In this document: piece after piece, positions 16,381 to 28,022 of the stretch
How the letters are laid out: every line of letters begins with the position of its first letter
How positions within the stretch are numbered: the stretch's first letter is position 1
Assembly: GCF_001686925.1 (NCBI RefSeq)
Contig: NZ_LVEN01000006.1
Location: 62,001 to 126,000 of the forward strand
Length of the DNA: 64,000 nucleotides
Direction: 5' to 3'
Source: Flavobacterium piscis
GTDB taxonomy: Bacteria > Bacteroidota > Bacteroidia > Flavobacteriales > Flavobacteriaceae
Position numbers and translations under genes: made by a program
Notes under the pieces: generated by a model
The model's input: only the letters and a program-made list of their open reading frames with translations
Database searches by the model: none
Told to the model about the DNA's origin: nothing

Positions 16381-19300
16381 ATGATAACAAATCAGACTGA
16401 AAGATTGAATTTTGCCTCTACAAAAAATATCCCTGACTATCCAGATTTCCTAGATGTTCAGGTTAAATCTTTTAAAGATTTCTTTCAATTAGAAACGAAA
16501 TCTGACGAAAGAGGCAACGAAGGGTTATACAACACCTTCATGGAAAACTTTCCAATCACAGATACAAGAAACAACTTTGTATTGGAGTTCCTAGATTATT
16601 TTGTTGATCCACCACGTTATACAATTCAAGAATGTATAGAGAGAGGTCTTACGTATAGTGTGCCTTTAAAAGCCAGGTTAAAACTATACTGTACAGATCC
16701 AGAACACGAAGATTTTGAAACTATTGTACAAGATGTTTATCTTGGAACAATACCTTATATGACTCCAAGCGGTACTTTTGTTATCAATGGTGCTGAGCGT
16801 GTAGTAGTATCTCAACTACACCGTTCTCCTGGTGTTTTCTTTGGTCAATCATTCCATGCAAATGGTACAAAACTTTATTCTGCCAGAGTAATTCCTTTTA
16901 AAGGTTCTTGGATAGAATTTTCTACAGATATCAACAGCGTTATGTACGCTTATATCGATAGAAAGAAAAAATTACCAGTTACAACTTTATTCCGTGCAAT
17001 CGGGTTCGAAAGAGATAAGGATATCCTTGAAATTTTCGACTTAGCTGAAGAAATTAAAGTTTCTAAAACAGGTATTAAAAAATATATTGGAAGAAGACTT
17101 GCTGCACGTGTATTGAACACTTGGCACGAGGATTTCGTTGATGAAGATACCGGTGAGGTAGTTTCTATCGAACGTAACGAAATTATCCTTGATAGAGATA
17201 CTATTATCGACAAAGATAATGTTGAAGAAATCATCGATTCTAATGTAAAATCTATTTTGTTGCACAAAGAGGATAATAATCAAGCTGATTATGCTATTAT
17301 CCACAACACGTTACAAAAAGATCCAACAAACTCTGAAAAAGAAGCTGTTGAGCATATCTACAGACAATTGCGTAATGCAGAACCGCCTGATGAAGAAACT
17401 GCTCGTGGTATTATCGATAAATTGTTCTTCTCTGATCAACGTTATAACTTAGGTGAAGTTGGTCGTTACAGAATGAACAAAAAACTTGGTTTGGATATTC
17501 CAATGGAAAAGCAAGTGCTTACCAAAGAAGATATCATTACCATTGTAAAATATTTGATCGAATTGATCAACTCTAAAGCAGAGATTGATGATATTGATCA
17601 CTTATCAAACCGTCGTGTTAGAACAGTTGGAGAACAATTGTCTCAACAATTCGGTGTTGGTTTAGCGCGTATGGCTAGAACTATTCGTGAGAGAATGAAC
17701 GTTAGAGATAACGAGGTGTTTACACCAATTGATTTGATTAATGCTAAAACATTATCATCAGTTATCAACTCTTTCTTTGGTACAAACCAGTTGTCTCAAT
17801 TTATGGATCAAACGAATCCATTAGCTGAGATTACGCACAAAAGAAGATTATCTGCACTTGGACCTGGTGGACTTTCGAGAGAGAGAGCTGGTTTTGAGGT
17901 TCGTGACGTTCACTATACACACTATGGTCGTTTATGTCCGATTGAAACTCCAGAGGGACCAAACATTGGTTTGATTTCATCTCTTGGTGTTTATGCAAAA
18001 GTTAACGGAATGGGATTCATCGAAACTCCATACCGTAAAGTAACTGATGGTGTAGTTGATTTAGAAAGTACACCTATCTATTTAAGTGCTGAAGAAGAAG
18101 AAGGAAAAATGATTGCGCAGGCAAACATTGAAATGGATGCTTCAGGTAAAATTACAGCTAGCAATGTTATTGCTCGTGAGGAAGGTGACTTCCCGGTTGT
18201 TGAACCATCTGCAGTACATTATACAGACGTTGCTCCTAACCAGATTGCTTCTATTTCGGCTTCATTAATTCCTTTCTTGGAACATGATGATGCGAATAGA
18301 GCCTTGATGGGATCTAACATGATGCGTCAGGCGGTTCCTTTGATCCGTCCGGAAGCACCAATTGTTGGAACAGGTTTAGAGCGTCAAGTGGCTTCAGATT
18401 CTAGAGTATTAATTAATGCTGAGGGAGATGGAACTGTAGAATATGTTGATGCAAACATCATTACTATCAAATACGACCGTACTGAAGAAGAAAGAATGGT
18501 AAGTTTTGATGCTGATGAAAAAACATACAACTTAATTAAATTTAGAAAAACCAATCAAGGTACAAGTATCAACTTGAAACCAATCGTAAGAAAAGGTGAC
18601 AGAGTTATTCTTGGACAAGTATTATCAGAAGGATATGCTACTCAAAATGGTGAATTAGCTTTAGGTAGAAACTTAAAAGTTGCGTTCATGCCATGGAAAG
18701 GGTATAACTTTGAGGATGCGATTGTAATTTCTGAAAAAGTAGTTCGTGATGATATTTTTACTTCTATCCACGTTGATGATTATTCATTAGAGGTTAGAGA
18801 TACTAAGTTAGGAAATGAAGAGTTAACAAACGATATTCCTAACGTTTCTGAAGAAGCTACTAAAGATTTAGATGAAAACGGTATGATCAGAATTGGAGCA
18901 GAGGTTAAGCCTGGCGACATTTTGATCGGAAAAATTACACCAAAAGGAGAATCAGATCCTACTCCGGAGGAGAAATTGCTTCGTGCAATCTTTGGGGATA
19001 AAGCAGGTGATGTAAAAGATGCTTCATTAAAAGCTTCTCCATCTTTACATGGTGTAGTTCTTGACAAAAAATTATTTGCAAGAGCCGTAAAAGATAAACG
19101 TAAACGTACTCAGGATAAAGATGCTTTAGGCGCTTTAGAAATGGAATTCGAAACTAAATTTGTTGAATTAAAAGACAGATTGGTTGAGAAATTGTTCCTG
19201 ATCGTTAACGGAAAAACATCTCAAGGTGTAATGAATGATTTGGGTGAAGAAGTTTTACCAAAAGGTAAAAAATATACTCAAAAAATGCTTTATGCAGTAG

Positions 19301-20193
19301 AAGATTTTGCCCACTTAAGCAAAGGTCAATGGGTTGCTGATGATGCTACAAATAAAATGGTTAATGATTTGATTCATAACTATAAAATTAAGCTGAACGA
19401 CTTACAAGGATCTTTAAGAAGAGAAAAATTCACTATTACAGTTGGTGATGAATTACCATCTGGAATCTTGAAATTGGCGAAAATTTATATCGCTAAGAAA
19501 CGTAAGCTGAAAGTAGGGGATAAAATGGCAGGACGTCACGGTAACAAAGGTATTGTTGCAAGAATCGTTCGTCATGAAGATATGCCTTTCCTTGAAGACG
19601 GAACACCAGTAGATATCGTATTGAATCCACTTGGGGTACCTTCACGTATGAACATTGGTCAGATTTATGAAACTGTTCTTGGATGGGCTGGACAAAATTT
19701 AGGTAGAAAATTTGCTACTCCAATTTTTGATGGTGCTTCTTTAGATCAAATCAATGAATTAACTGATGAGGCTGGAGTGCCACGTTTCGGACATACACAC
19801 CTTTATGATGGTGGTACTGGAGAGCGTTTCCATCAAGCAGCAACTGTGGGTGTAATTTACATGCTTAAATTAGGACACATGGTTGATGATAAGATGCACG
19901 CACGTTCTATCGGTCCATACTCGTTGATTACTCAACAACCACTTGGAGGTAAAGCTCAATTTGGAGGTCAGCGTTTTGGAGAGATGGAGGTTTGGGCACT
20001 TGAAGCTTATGGAGCATCAAGTACGCTACGTGAAATCTTAACAGTTAAATCGGATGACGTTATTGGTAGAGCTAAAACTTACGAAGCTATCGTTAAGGGT
20101 GAGTCTATGCCAGAACCAGGATTACCTGAATCATTCAATGTATTAATGCATGAATTGAAAGGTCTTGGACTTGACATTCGTTTAGAAGAATAA
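16381..20193 (+). CDS. rpoB: RNA polymerase subunit beta
   Basis: A 1270-residue beta subunit from the ATG at 16381; a TTG immediately upstream is not needed. The rifampicin region reads [20 protein letters not shown] and [20 protein letters not shown], with the residues usually associated with sensitivity in place. The C-terminal region holds [15 protein letters not shown], the active-site lysine/histidine area, and [20 protein letters not shown], which contacts beta prime. A beta-subunit lineage insertion of the Bacteroidota type is likely given the length below the E. coli 1342. The spacer to rpoC is unusually long (266 bp). Confidence 0.98.
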   Translation: MITNQTERLNFASTKNIPDYPDFLDVQVKSFKDFFQLETKSDERGNEGLYNTFMENFPITDTRNNFVLEFLDYFVDPPRYTIQECIERGLTYSVPLKARLKLYCTDPEHEDFETIVQDVYLGTIPYMTPSGTFVINGAERVVVSQLHRSPGVFFGQSFHANGTKLYSARVIPFKGSWIEFSTDINSVMYAYIDRKKKLPVTTLFRAIGFERDKDILEIFDLAEEIKVSKTGIKKYIGRRLAARVLNTWHEDFVDEDTGEVVSIERNEIILDRDTIIDKDNVEEIIDSNVKSILLHKEDNNQADYAIIHNTLQKDPTNSEKEAVEHIYRQLRNAEPPDEETARGIIDKLFFSDQRYNLGEVGRYRMNKKLGLDIPMEKQVLTKEDIITIVKYLIELINSKAEIDDIDHLSNRRVRTVGEQLSQQFGVGLARMARTIRERMNVRDNEVFTPIDLINAKTLSSVINSFFGTNQLSQFMDQTNPLAEITHKRRLSALGPGGLSRERAGFEVRDVHYTHYGRLCPIETPEGPNIGLISSLGVYAKVNGMGFIETPYRKVTDGVVDLESTPIYLSAEEEEGKMIAQANIEMDASGKITASNVIAREEGDFPVVEPSAVHYTDVAPNQIASISASLIPFLEHDDANRALMGSNMMRQAVPLIRPEAPIVGTGLERQVASDSRVLINAEGDGTVEYVDANIITIKYDRTEEERMVSFDADEKTYNLIKFRKTNQGTSINLKPIVRKGDRVILGQVLSEGYATQNGELALGRNLKVAFMPWKGYNFEDAIVISEKVVRDDIFTSIHVDDYSLEVRDTKLGNEELTNDIPNVSEEATKDLDENGMIRIGAEVKPGDILIGKITPKGESDPTPEEKLLRAIFGDKAGDVKDASLKASPSLHGVVLDKKLFARAVKDKRKRTQDKDALGALEMEFETKFVELKDRLVEKLFLIVNGKTSQGVMNDLGEEVLPKGKKYTQKMLYAVEDFAHLSKGQWVADDATNKMVNDLIHNYKIKLNDLQGSLRREKFTITVGDELPSGILKLAKIYIAKKRKLKVGDKMAGRHGNKGIVARIVRHEDMPFLEDGTPVDIVLNPLGVPSRMNIGQIYETVLGWAGQNLGRKFATPIFDGASLDQINELTDEAGVPRFGHTHLYDGGTGERFHQAATVGVIYMLKLGHMVDDKMHARSIGPYSLITQQPLGGKAQFGGQRFGEMEVWALEAYGASSTLREILTVKSDDVIGRAKTYEAIVKGESMPEPGLPESFNVLMHELKGLGLDIRLEE

Positions 20194-20209
20194 ATAAAGT
20201 TTTCAGTTA

Positions 20210-20247
20210 CAGTCTCAGTATTCAGATCAATCTGAAAGCTGAGACTG
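20210..20247 (+). repeat. Strong hairpin in the rpoB-rpoC spacer
   Basis: CAGTCTCAG pairs with CTGAGACTG, enclosing a second perfect stem TTCAGAT/ATCTGAA. No T run follows, so it looks more like an mRNA-processing or stability hairpin than a terminator. Confidence 0.85.
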
Positions 20248-20313
20248 AAGCTGTTTATAAAATACAAGTTTTTAGGATTTATACCCGTAACCCGTTCCGA
20301 TTTTTTATTTAAA

Positions 20314-20364
20314 CTCTAAAAGTTTTATAATTAGCGCTTCAAGAATAAGTTTTGAAGTTTAGAG
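20314..20364 (+). repeat. Second, nested hairpin before rpoC
   Basis: CTCTAAA (20314-20320) pairs with TTTAGAG (20358-20364), and inside it CTTCAA (20337-20342) pairs with TTGAAG (20352-20357). It lies about 95 bp before the rpoC start. Confidence 0.5.
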
Positions 20365-20459
20365 AAGTAACCCGAGGTAGTGACTTAATGAATGCCTATT
20401 CTAGGTAGTTGTAGGTTAAAATCAATTTTTTAATTGCAAATAAATCAATAGTAAAAACT

Positions 20460-23400
20460 ATGATGAATAACAGAAACAATAATAAGGATAAAAATCCAGT
20501 TAAAAGATTTAATAAAATCTCTATTGGATTAGCTTCACCAGAATCTATCTTGAAAGAATCAAGAGGAGAGGTGTTGAAACCAGAAACAATCAACTACAGA
20601 ACTCACAAACCAGAGCGTGACGGACTTTTCTGCGAAAGAATCTTCGGACCTGTAAAGGATTTTGAATGTGCTTGTGGTAAATATAAAAGAATTCGTTACA
20701 AAGGTATCATCTGTGACCGTTGTGGTGTTGAAGTTACTGAGAAAAAAGTACGTCGTGACAGAGTAGGACACATCAACCTTGTTGTGCCAATCGCTCACAT
20801 CTGGTATTTCCGTTCTCTTCCAAACAAAATTGGTTATATCCTTGGTCTTCCATCTAAGAAATTAGACATGATCATTTACTACGAAAGATACGTAGTAATT
20901 CAGGCAGGTATTGCTAAAAATGCAGATGGAGAATCATTACAAAGATTAGATTTCTTAACTGAAGAAGAATATTTGAATATCTTAGATACTCTTCCACAGG
21001 AAAATCAATATTTAGATGATATGGATCCTAATAAATTTGTTGCCAAAATGGGAGCAGAATGTATTATGGATTTATTAGCTCGTATCGACTTAGATGAGTT
21101 GTCTTACCAATTGAGACACAGTGCTAATAACGAAACATCTAAACAACGTAAAACTGAAGCTTTAAAAAGATTACAAGTTGTTGAGTCTTTCCGTGAGTCT
21201 AACTTAAACCGTGAAAATCGTCCTGAGTGGATGATTATGAAAGTGGTTCCAGTTATTCCACCAGAATTACGTCCTCTTGTGCCACTTGATGGAGGTCGTT
21301 TTGCAACTTCAGATTTAAATGACTTATATCGTCGTGTAATCATCCGTAACAACCGTTTGAAAAGATTAATGGAGATTAAAGCTCCAGAAGTTATCTTAAG
21401 AAACGAAAAACGTATGTTGCAAGAATCTGTAGATTCATTATTTGATAACACTCGTAAAGCTTCTGCTGTTAAAACAGAATCTAACAGACCATTAAAATCA
21501 TTATCTGATTCCTTAAAAGGTAAGCAAGGACGTTTCCGTCAAAACTTACTTGGAAAACGTGTGGATTATTCTGCTCGTTCGGTAATTGTTGTTGGTCCTG
21601 AATTAAAATTATTCGAATGCGGATTGCCAAAAGATATGGCATCTGAATTATACAAACCTTTCGTGATCCGTAAATTGATTGAAAGAGGTATTGTTAAAAC
21701 AGTAAAATCTGCTAAGAAAATCATAGACAAAAAAGAGCCAGTAGTTTGGGATATCCTTGAAAATGTAATTAAAGGTCACCCGGTATTACTTAACCGTGCT
21801 CCTACGTTGCACAGACTTGGTATTCAAGCTTTCCAACCAAAATTAATTGAAGGAAAAGCGATCCAATTGCACCCATTAGTATGTACGGCTTTCAACGCCG
21901 ATTTTGATGGGGATCAGATGGCGGTTCACTTACCATTAGGACCAGAGGCTATTTTAGAGGCGCAATTATTAATGTTGGCTTCTCATAATATCCTTAACCC
22001 TGCCAATGGTGCGCCAATTACTGTACCTTCTCAGGATATGGTCTTGGGTCTATATTATATGACCAAAGAACGTATCTCGACTCCAGAACATGTAATTTTA
22101 GGTCAAGACTTAACTTTCTATTCTGCTGAAGAAGTAAATATTGCATTAAACGAAGGAAGATTAGAATTGAATGCTCGTGTAAGAATTAGAGCGAAAGATT
22201 TTAATGACGCTGGAGAATTAGTGTATAAAATTATTCAAACAACTGCAGGACGTGTATTATTTAATGAAGTAGTACCTGAAAAAGCAGGATATATCAATGA
22301 TGTATTGACTAAGAAAAACCTTAGAGATATTATCGGACACATTTTAAGTGTGACTGATGTACCTACAACGGCAGCTTTCTTGGACAATATGAAAGATATG
22401 GGGTATAAATTCGCATTTAGAGGAGGTTTATCATTCTCTTTAGGTGATATTAGAATTCCAGAACAAAAAACAAAATTAATTGCAGATGCCAGAGAGCAAG
22501 TTGAAGGTATTTCTGTGAATTATAATATGGGTCTTATTACCAATAACGAGCGTTACAACCAAGTTATTGACGTATGGACTTCAGCAAATGCTCAGTTGAC
22601 AGAATTAGCAATGAAAAATATTAGAGAAGACCAACAAGGTTTCAACTCTGTATATATGATGCTTGACTCTGGGGCGAGGGGTTCTAAGGAACAGATTCGT
22701 CAGTTAACTGGTATGCGTGGTTTGATGGCTAAGCCTAAAAAATCTACTGCCGGTGGTGGAGAGATTATTGAAAACCCGATTCTTTCTAACTTTAAGGAAG
22801 GTCTTTCGATCCTTGAGTATTTCATTTCTACTCACGGTGCTCGTAAAGGTCTTGCGGATACGGCTCTTAAAACTGCCGATGCTGGTTACTTAACAAGAAG
22901 ACTTCATGACGTATCACAAGATGTTATTGTAAACATCGAAGATTGTGGTACTTTAAGAGGTGTTGAAGTTTCTGCTTTGAAGAAAAATGAGGAAATTGTT
23001 GAATCATTAGGGGAAAGAATTTTAGGGCGTGTTGCATTGCAAGATGTTATTAATCCTCTTACTAATGAAGTTCTGGTTGAGTCCGGACAACAAATTACTG
23101 AAGCAATCATGAGAGTTATCGAAGCTTCTCCGATTGAAAGAGTAGAAGTTAGATCTCCATTGACTTGTGAGGCTTTAAAAGGTATTTGTGCTAAATGTTA
23201 CGGTAGAAACTTAGCTACTGGTAAGATGACACAAAGAGGTGAAGCTGTCGGAGTTATTGCTGCTCAGTCTATTGGAGAGCCAGGTACACAGTTAACACTT
23301 CGTACGTTCCACGTTGGAGGGGTTGCTGGAGGTATTTCTGAAGAATCTAGTATTGTTACCAGATTCAACGGTAGACTTGAGATTGAAGATTTAAAAACTG

Positions 23401-24770
23401 TAAAAGGTGAAGACAGTGAAGGTAATGCGGTAGATATCGTAGTATCACGTTCAACTGAATTAAAATTAGTTGATGAGAAAACTGGAATCGTTTTAAATAC
23501 ACACAATATTCCTTACGGATCTAGTATTTTCGTTAAAGACGGTGAAGTAGTTACTAAAGGATCTGTGATCTGTAAGTGGGATCCATATAATGGTGTAATT
23601 GTTTCTGAATTTACTGGTAAGATTGCTTACGAGGATTTAGAGCAAGGACAATCGTTCATGGTGGAGATCGATGAGCAAACAGGATTCCAGGAAAAAGTAA
23701 TTTCTGAAGCTAGAAATAAAAAATTAATCCCAACTTTATTGGTTTACGGTAAAGAAGGTGAATTGATTCGTTCGTATAACTTACCAGTAGGAGCCCACCT
23801 TATGGTTGAGAATGGAGAGAAAATTAAAGCAGGTAAAGTATTGGTTAAAATTCCACGTCGTTCTTCTAAAGCGGGAGATATTACAGGAGGTTTACCAAGA
23901 ATTACTGAGTTGCTTGAGGCTCGTAACCCTTCAAACCCAGCGGTTGTTTCTGAAATTGACGGTGTTGTTTCTTTTGGAAAAATCAAAAGAGGTAACCGTG
24001 AAATTGTTATCGAATCTAAATTTGGTGAGATTAAAAAGTATTTAGTTAAACTTTCAAGCCAGATCTTAGTACAGGAAAATGACTTCGTAAGAGCGGGAGT
24101 ACCATTGTCTGACGGTGCAATTACACCAGATGATATTTTAAGAATTCAAGGACCGGCTGCTGTTCAACAGTACTTGGTAAATGAAATTCAAGAGGTATAC
24201 CGTCTACAAGGGGTAAAAATTAATGATAAGCACTTTGAGGTAGTTATTCGTCAAATGATGCGTAAAGTAAGAGTTCAGGATCCAGGAGATACATTATTCC
24301 TAGAAGATCAATTGATTCACACTAAAGATTTCATCGTTCAAAACGATAAATTATACGGTATGAAAGTAGTTGAAGATTCTGGAGACTCTGCGGTATTGAA
24401 ACCAGGTCAGATTATTTCTCCTCGTGATTTACGTGATGAAAATTCATTGTTGAAACGAAATGATAAAAATCTTGTTGTAGCAAGAGACGTAATTACTGCA
24501 ACTGCAACGCCAGTTTTACAAGGTATTACAAGAGCTTCGCTACAAACTAAATCATTCATCTCTGCTGCTTCATTCCAGGAAACAACAAAAGTACTTAACG
24601 AAGCTGCTGTAGCTGGTAAAGTAGATGATTTAGAAGGATTAAAAGAAAATGTAATTGTTGGACACAGAATTCCTGCGGGAACTGGTATGAGAGAATACGA
24701 TAACACTATCGTAGGATCTAAAGACGATTACAATGAAATGATGGCTAATAAAGAAGAGTATATCTATTAA
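20460..24770 (+). CDS. rpoC: RNA polymerase subunit beta prime
   Basis: A 1436-residue beta prime subunit. The zinc-binding domain near the N-terminus has CACGKY...ICDRCGVEV (four cysteines). The catalytic magnesium motif [12 protein letters not shown] is at about residues 479-490. The second zinc site includes [16 protein letters not shown], and the trigger-loop region follows ([20 protein letters not shown]). The start could equally be the second ATG at 20463. The short asparagine/lysine-rich N-terminus ([11 protein letters not shown]) is typical of Flavobacteriia. DUF3467 follows 11 bp downstream. Confidence 0.98.
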   Translation: MMNNRNNNKDKNPVKRFNKISIGLASPESILKESRGEVLKPETINYRTHKPERDGLFCERIFGPVKDFECACGKYKRIRYKGIICDRCGVEVTEKKVRRDRVGHINLVVPIAHIWYFRSLPNKIGYILGLPSKKLDMIIYYERYVVIQAGIAKNADGESLQRLDFLTEEEYLNILDTLPQENQYLDDMDPNKFVAKMGAECIMDLLARIDLDELSYQLRHSANNETSKQRKTEALKRLQVVESFRESNLNRENRPEWMIMKVVPVIPPELRPLVPLDGGRFATSDLNDLYRRVIIRNNRLKRLMEIKAPEVILRNEKRMLQESVDSLFDNTRKASAVKTESNRPLKSLSDSLKGKQGRFRQNLLGKRVDYSARSVIVVGPELKLFECGLPKDMASELYKPFVIRKLIERGIVKTVKSAKKIIDKKEPVVWDILENVIKGHPVLLNRAPTLHRLGIQAFQPKLIEGKAIQLHPLVCTAFNADFDGDQMAVHLPLGPEAILEAQLLMLASHNILNPANGAPITVPSQDMVLGLYYMTKERISTPEHVILGQDLTFYSAEEVNIALNEGRLELNARVRIRAKDFNDAGELVYKIIQTTAGRVLFNEVVPEKAGYINDVLTKKNLRDIIGHILSVTDVPTTAAFLDNMKDMGYKFAFRGGLSFSLGDIRIPEQKTKLIADAREQVEGISVNYNMGLITNNERYNQVIDVWTSANAQLTELAMKNIREDQQGFNSVYMMLDSGARGSKEQIRQLTGMRGLMAKPKKSTAGGGEIIENPILSNFKEGLSILEYFISTHGARKGLADTALKTADAGYLTRRLHDVSQDVIVNIEDCGTLRGVEVSALKKNEEIVESLGERILGRVALQDVINPLTNEVLVESGQQITEAIMRVIEASPIERVEVRSPLTCEALKGICAKCYGRNLATGKMTQRGEAVGVIAAQSIGEPGTQLTLRTFHVGGVAGGISEESSIVTRFNGRLEIEDLKTVKGEDSEGNAVDIVVSRSTELKLVDEKTGIVLNTHNIPYGSSIFVKDGEVVTKGSVICKWDPYNGVIVSEFTGKIAYEDLEQGQSFMVEIDEQTGFQEKVISEARNKKLIPTLLVYGKEGELIRSYNLPVGAHLMVENGEKIKAGKVLVKIPRRSSKAGDITGGLPRITELLEARNPSNPAVVSEIDGVVSFGKIKRGNREIVIESKFGEIKKYLVKLSSQILVQENDFVRAGVPLSDGAITPDDILRIQGPAAVQQYLVNEIQEVYRLQGVKINDKHFEVVIRQMMRKVRVQDPGDTLFLEDQLIHTKDFIVQNDKLYGMKVVEDSGDSAVLKPGQIISPRDLRDENSLLKRNDKNLVVARDVITATATPVLQGITRASLQTKSFISAASFQETTKVLNEAAVAGKVDDLEGLKENVIVGHRIPAGTGMREYDNTIVGSKDDYNEMMANKEEYIY

Positions 24771-24781
24771 ATTAGGAAACT

Positions 24782-25090
24782 ATGAGTAATTCGAACCAAC
24801 AAGAACAAATTAATATTGAGTTAGACGAAACTATCGCAGAGGGAATTTATTCTAATCTGGCGATTATCAACCACTCATCATCAGAATTTGTTTTAGATTT
24901 TGTGAGTATTATGCCTGGTATTCCTAAAGCCAAAGTAAAGTCAAGAATTGTCTTGACACCACAACATGCTAAAAGATTATTAAAAGCAATTGGAGAAAAT
25001 ATCCATCGATTTGAAAACGCTCATGGCGAAATCAAAGAGACAGAACAAGCACCAATACCGCTTAATTTTGGTCCGGCAGGACAAGCATAA
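24782..25090 (+). CDS. DUF3467 family protein
   Basis: A 102-residue acidic protein. The core (EGIYSNLAIINHSSSEFVLDF, VSIMPGIPKAKVKSRIVLTP and HAKRLLKAIGENI) is the DUF3467 pattern, a small family of unknown function. In Bacteroidota it is regularly found directly downstream of rpoC, and here it is 11 bp after it and before the operon terminator, so it is almost certainly part of the rpoBC transcript. A role linked to RNA polymerase is plausible from context only. Confidence 0.88.
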   Translation: MSNSNQQEQINIELDETIAEGIYSNLAIINHSSSEFVLDFVSIMPGIPKAKVKSRIVLTPQHAKRLLKAIGENIHRFENAHGEIKETEQAPIPLNFGPAGQA

Positions 25091-25096
25091 AGTACT

Positions 25097-25137
25097 AAGC
25101 CCCATTTTTTTAAATGGGGCTTTTTTATTTCAGATAA
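25097..25137 (+). terminator. Terminator of the rpoBC operon
   Basis: AAGCCCCATTT and AAATGGGGCTT form a perfect stem followed by six T residues, seven bases after the DUF3467 stop. Confidence 0.95.
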
Positions 25138-25464
25138 TATTAGAATAGATGTATTTCAACCGATTTAGTTTACTTTCATCGACTAAATTTCTTGTTTGCG
25201 ATTTATTATCCTAAATTGGTTTCTCCTAATAAAATGGGATTAATTTGTTGGATATAATAAACTATTAAGGTTGCATTAATTCAAATTAAAAAAAAGCGCT
25301 AATGATCATTTAGCGCTTTTTTTATGCTTTTTTTTTTCGTTTTTATTGAACAATAATTCAGGATTGAAAATTAATTAACCCTCTTTCCAACCTTTTTACG
25401 GAAAATGTACTCTATATAAGTAAATAAGCATCTTCGAATAGATCTTAACTTAATAAAGTACGAT
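25138..25464. other. Intergenic stretch with an orphan terminator
   Basis: The gap between DUF3467 and the next gene holds no open frame that looks coding. Its only clear element is the orphan terminator at 25288-25323. No TAnnTTTG promoter was found in it. Confidence 0.5.
25288..25323. terminator. Orphan bidirectional terminator
   Basis: AAAAAAGCGCTAA and TTTAGCGCTTTTTT flank TGATCA. It is a strong stem with A and T tracts on both sides, but the upstream operon already has its own terminator 150 bp earlier. It may end an unannotated small RNA or be the remnant of a lost gene. Confidence 0.85.
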
Positions 25465-26196
25465 ATGAAAAAGAAATTCACCTTAGAGATATCAAGCCCT
25501 TGCTCAGAAAATTTTAATAAAATGATTCCCAATACAATTGGCTCATTTTGTAGTTCATGTGCGAAAAATGTAATCGATTTAAGCAAAAAATCGAATGCCG
25601 AAGTGGCTAAATTTATTGCAGAAACTAAAGATCAAAATATTTGTGCCCGTTTGAAAGTAACACAATTAGATCACGAGTTTGAATACAATGAGACTTCTAA
25701 AATTAATAATCTGAAATATGCAGCAGTAGCCGCGTCACTTTTACTAGCTTCAAATGTTTCCGGACAAGAAAAAACACCGATTAAAACTGAAGTAAATTGC
25801 CCAAAACCTAGTCATTATTTACTGGGGAAAGTTGCTTCTAATAATACTGTTAGACAGGAATTAGTAATAACAGTTAAAGGGAAATTATTGGATGCTACAA
25901 CAAATAAACCCTTTTCCCGTAAAATGTATCCAAATCTGGAACTTAGAATTAATGATTCTGAAAATGCATTTAGAATAAATGCTAAAACGGGAGAATTTTC
26001 TATTCCTGTAAAAGTTTTAAAAAGCAACAAAAGTCTAGTTGTTACGATTACCGGAGATGATTATTATCTTTCAAAAGAAATACCTTTTGCATTACAGGCT
26101 GTTAAGAATAATGTTTTAGTACAAGATATAATTGTTGGAGAAGGAGAACTTGCTAAAATTATGATTTCCGGAGGATTAGGGATCAACTATAAGTAA
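25465..26196 (+). CDS. Cys-motif N-terminal domain, membrane helix and beta-rich C-terminal domain; function unknown
   Basis: A 243-residue protein. Residues 1-62 form a small domain with SPCSENF, GSFCSSCAKNVIDLSKKS and ICARL; the Cys-x2-Cys with flanking cysteines suggests a metal-binding site. This pattern (C...G.FC..C.K.VID) recurs at the N-terminus of various Flavobacteria membrane proteins. A hydrophobic segment follows at about 79-97 (NLKYAAVAASLLLASNVSGQ), then a region of about 110 residues resembling a carboxypeptidase regulatory-like beta-sandwich (VTVKGKLLDATTNKPFSRK). The predicted topology is Cys domain in the cytoplasm and sandwich in the periplasm. It stands alone, ended by a bidirectional terminator. 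Confidence 0.6.
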   Translation: MKKKFTLEISSPCSENFNKMIPNTIGSFCSSCAKNVIDLSKKSNAEVAKFIAETKDQNICARLKVTQLDHEFEYNETSKINNLKYAAVAASLLLASNVSGQEKTPIKTEVNCPKPSHYLLGKVASNNTVRQELVITVKGKLLDATTNKPFSRKMYPNLELRINDSENAFRINAKTGEFSIPVKVLKSNKSLVVTITGDDYYLSKEIPFALQAVKNNVLVQDIIVGEGELAKIMISGGLGINYK

Positions 26197-26219
26197 CATC
26201 TTAAATTATATCGAAATAT

Positions 26220-26254
26220 AAAAGGCTGTCTAAAGTAATTTAGACAGCCTTTAT
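26220..26254. terminator. Bidirectional terminator between convergent genes
   Basis: AAAGGCTGTCTAAA and TTTAGACAGCCTTT make a 14-bp perfect stem with a GTAA loop, between the Cys-motif protein gene and prfC. Confidence 0.92.
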
Positions 26255-26276
26255 ATGTTTTTCTTTTAAGAAAATA

Positions 26277-27866
26277 TTAATCAAATTCTGAAGTGAAAAA
26301 TAACTTCACACTTGGATATTTATTTTGAGTCATTTGAATTGTAAAGTCAGAATCAGCTAAGAAAACTAATTGACCGTATTTATCATGAGCTAAGAATTTC
26401 TGTTTAATACGTTTGAATTCTTTAAATTCATCATTTTTAGCATCATCAGGTTTTACCCAACACGCTTTATGAACAGGGAAGTTTTCATAAGTACATTTTG
26501 CACCATATTCATGCTCTAAACGATACTGAATAACCTCGTATTGAAGTGCTCCAACAGTTCCAATTACTTTACGATTGTTCATTTCTAAAGTAAACAACTG
26601 CGCAACACCTTCATCCATCAACTGATCTACTCCTTTTTCTAATTGCTTAGCTTTCATAGGATCAGCATTGTTGATGTATCTAAAGTGTTCCGGAGAGAAA
26701 CTCGGAATTCCTTTGAAACTCATGATTTCACCTTCAGTCAAAGTATCACCAATTTTAAAGTTTCCTGTATCGTGCAAACCTACGATGTCTCCTGGATACG
26801 AAATATCAACGATTTCTTTTTTCTCAGCGAAAAAGGCATTCGGACTGGAGAATTTTAAATTTTTCTTTTGGCGAACGTGATAATAAGGTTTGTTTCTTTC
26901 GAAAGTTCCCGAAACAATTTTTATAAAAGCCAAACGGTCTCTGTGTTTAGGATCCATATTCGCATGGATTTTAAAAACAAAACCGGTCATTTTTTCTTCG
27001 GTAGGATCTACTAAACGAGTTTCAGAATCTTTTGGTCTTGGAGACGGAGCGATCGTAACGAAACAATCTAACAATTCGCGAACTCCAAAGTTGTTTAAAG
27101 CTGAACCAAAAAATACAGGTTGCAATTTCCCATCTAAATAATCCTGACGATCAAATTTTGGATATACTTCGTCAATAAGTTCCAATTCTTCACGTAATCT
27201 GTCAGCTGGTTTAGCACCAATGATTTTTTCTAATTCAGGGCTTTGAACATCAGAGAAAGCAATAGTTTCTTCGATATTTTTACGGCTGTCTCCACTAAAA
27301 AGATTGATGTTTTGCTCCCATAAATTATAAATCCCCTGAAAGTCATAACCCATACCAATAGGAAAACTTAAAGGAGTAACCGTAAGTCCAAGTTTTTGTT
27401 CTACTTCATCCATTAAGTCAAAAGCATCTTTTCCTTCACGGTCTAATTTATTGATGAAAACAATCATCGGGATATTCCTCATTCTACAAACTGCGACTAA
27501 TTTTTCAGTTTGTTCCTCAACCCCTTTTGCAACGTCGATTACAACAATAACACTGTCAACAGCAGTTAAAGTTCTAAAAGTATCTTCGGCAAAATCCTTG
27601 TGTCCCGGAGTATCAAGAATGTTGATTTTTTTTTCTTTATAATTAAAAGCAAGTACAGATGTTGAAACCGAAATACCTCTTTGGCGTTCGATTTCCATGA
27701 AATCACTCGTTGCTCCTTTTTTAATTTTATTGTTTTTTACAGCTCCTGCTTCCTGAATGGCCCCTCCAAATAGCAATAACTTCTCTGTTAAAGTTGTTTT
27801 ACCGGCATCGGGATGCGATATAATTCCAAATGTTCTTCTGCGTTGTATTTCTTTTAAAAAGCTCAT
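26277..27866 (-). CDS. prfC: Peptide chain release factor 3
   Basis: A 529-residue translational GTPase of the usual RF3 length. The G1 motif is SHPDAGKTTLTEKLL, the switch II motif is LDTPGHKDFAEDTFRTL, and NKLDRE is the base-recognition motif. The C-terminal region contains the RF3-specific RKVIGTVGALQYEVIQYRLE. It removes RF1 and RF2 from the ribosome after peptide release. The gene is monocistronic, with TACTTTTG (minus strand, 27893-27886) as the likely -7 box 20 bp before the start codon. Confidence 0.96.
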   Translation of the reverse strand: MSFLKEIQRRRTFGIISHPDAGKTTLTEKLLLFGGAIQEAGAVKNNKIKKGATSDFMEIERQRGISVSTSVLAFNYKEKKINILDTPGHKDFAEDTFRTLTAVDSVIVVIDVAKGVEEQTEKLVAVCRMRNIPMIVFINKLDREGKDAFDLMDEVEQKLGLTVTPLSFPIGMGYDFQGIYNLWEQNINLFSGDSRKNIEETIAFSDVQSPELEKIIGAKPADRLREELELIDEVYPKFDRQDYLDGKLQPVFFGSALNNFGVRELLDCFVTIAPSPRPKDSETRLVDPTEEKMTGFVFKIHANMDPKHRDRLAFIKIVSGTFERNKPYYHVRQKKNLKFSSPNAFFAEKKEIVDISYPGDIVGLHDTGNFKIGDTLTEGEIMSFKGIPSFSPEHFRYINNADPMKAKQLEKGVDQLMDEGVAQLFTLEMNNRKVIGTVGALQYEVIQYRLEHEYGAKCTYENFPVHKACWVKPDDAKNDEFKEFKRIKQKFLAHDKYGQLVFLADSDFTIQMTQNKYPSVKLFFTSEFD

Positions 27867-27885
27867 ATTTCGTATAAATAGGTTG

Positions 27886-27893
27886 CAAAAGTA
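27886..27893 (-). promoter_or_regulatory. prfC -7 element
   Basis: TACTTTTG on the minus strand matches TAnnTTTG. No convincing TTG lies at the -33 distance. Confidence 0.5.
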
Positions 27894-27971
27894 CTATTAA
27901 TTACGGCTTAATAAAAATATTCACTTCTTAAATTAGGAAGTCTTTCGTTTTATTAAAGATAAGTTGTAAGC

Positions 27972-28003
27972 AAAAAATAAGGCTGTCTTTTTACAACAGC
28001 CTT
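27972..28003 (-). terminator. Terminator of the amylase gene
   Basis: Read on the minus strand AAGGCTGT and ACAGCCTT form a stem followed by ATTTTTTG. It lies 20 bp after the amylase stop. Confidence 0.8.
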
Positions 28004-28022
28004 AGAATTAATCATTTTAAAA

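Noticed and set aside
20079..24706. Antisense open frames opposite rpoB and rpoC
   Set aside because: They are shadows produced by codon bias of highly expressed genes; none shows a family pattern.
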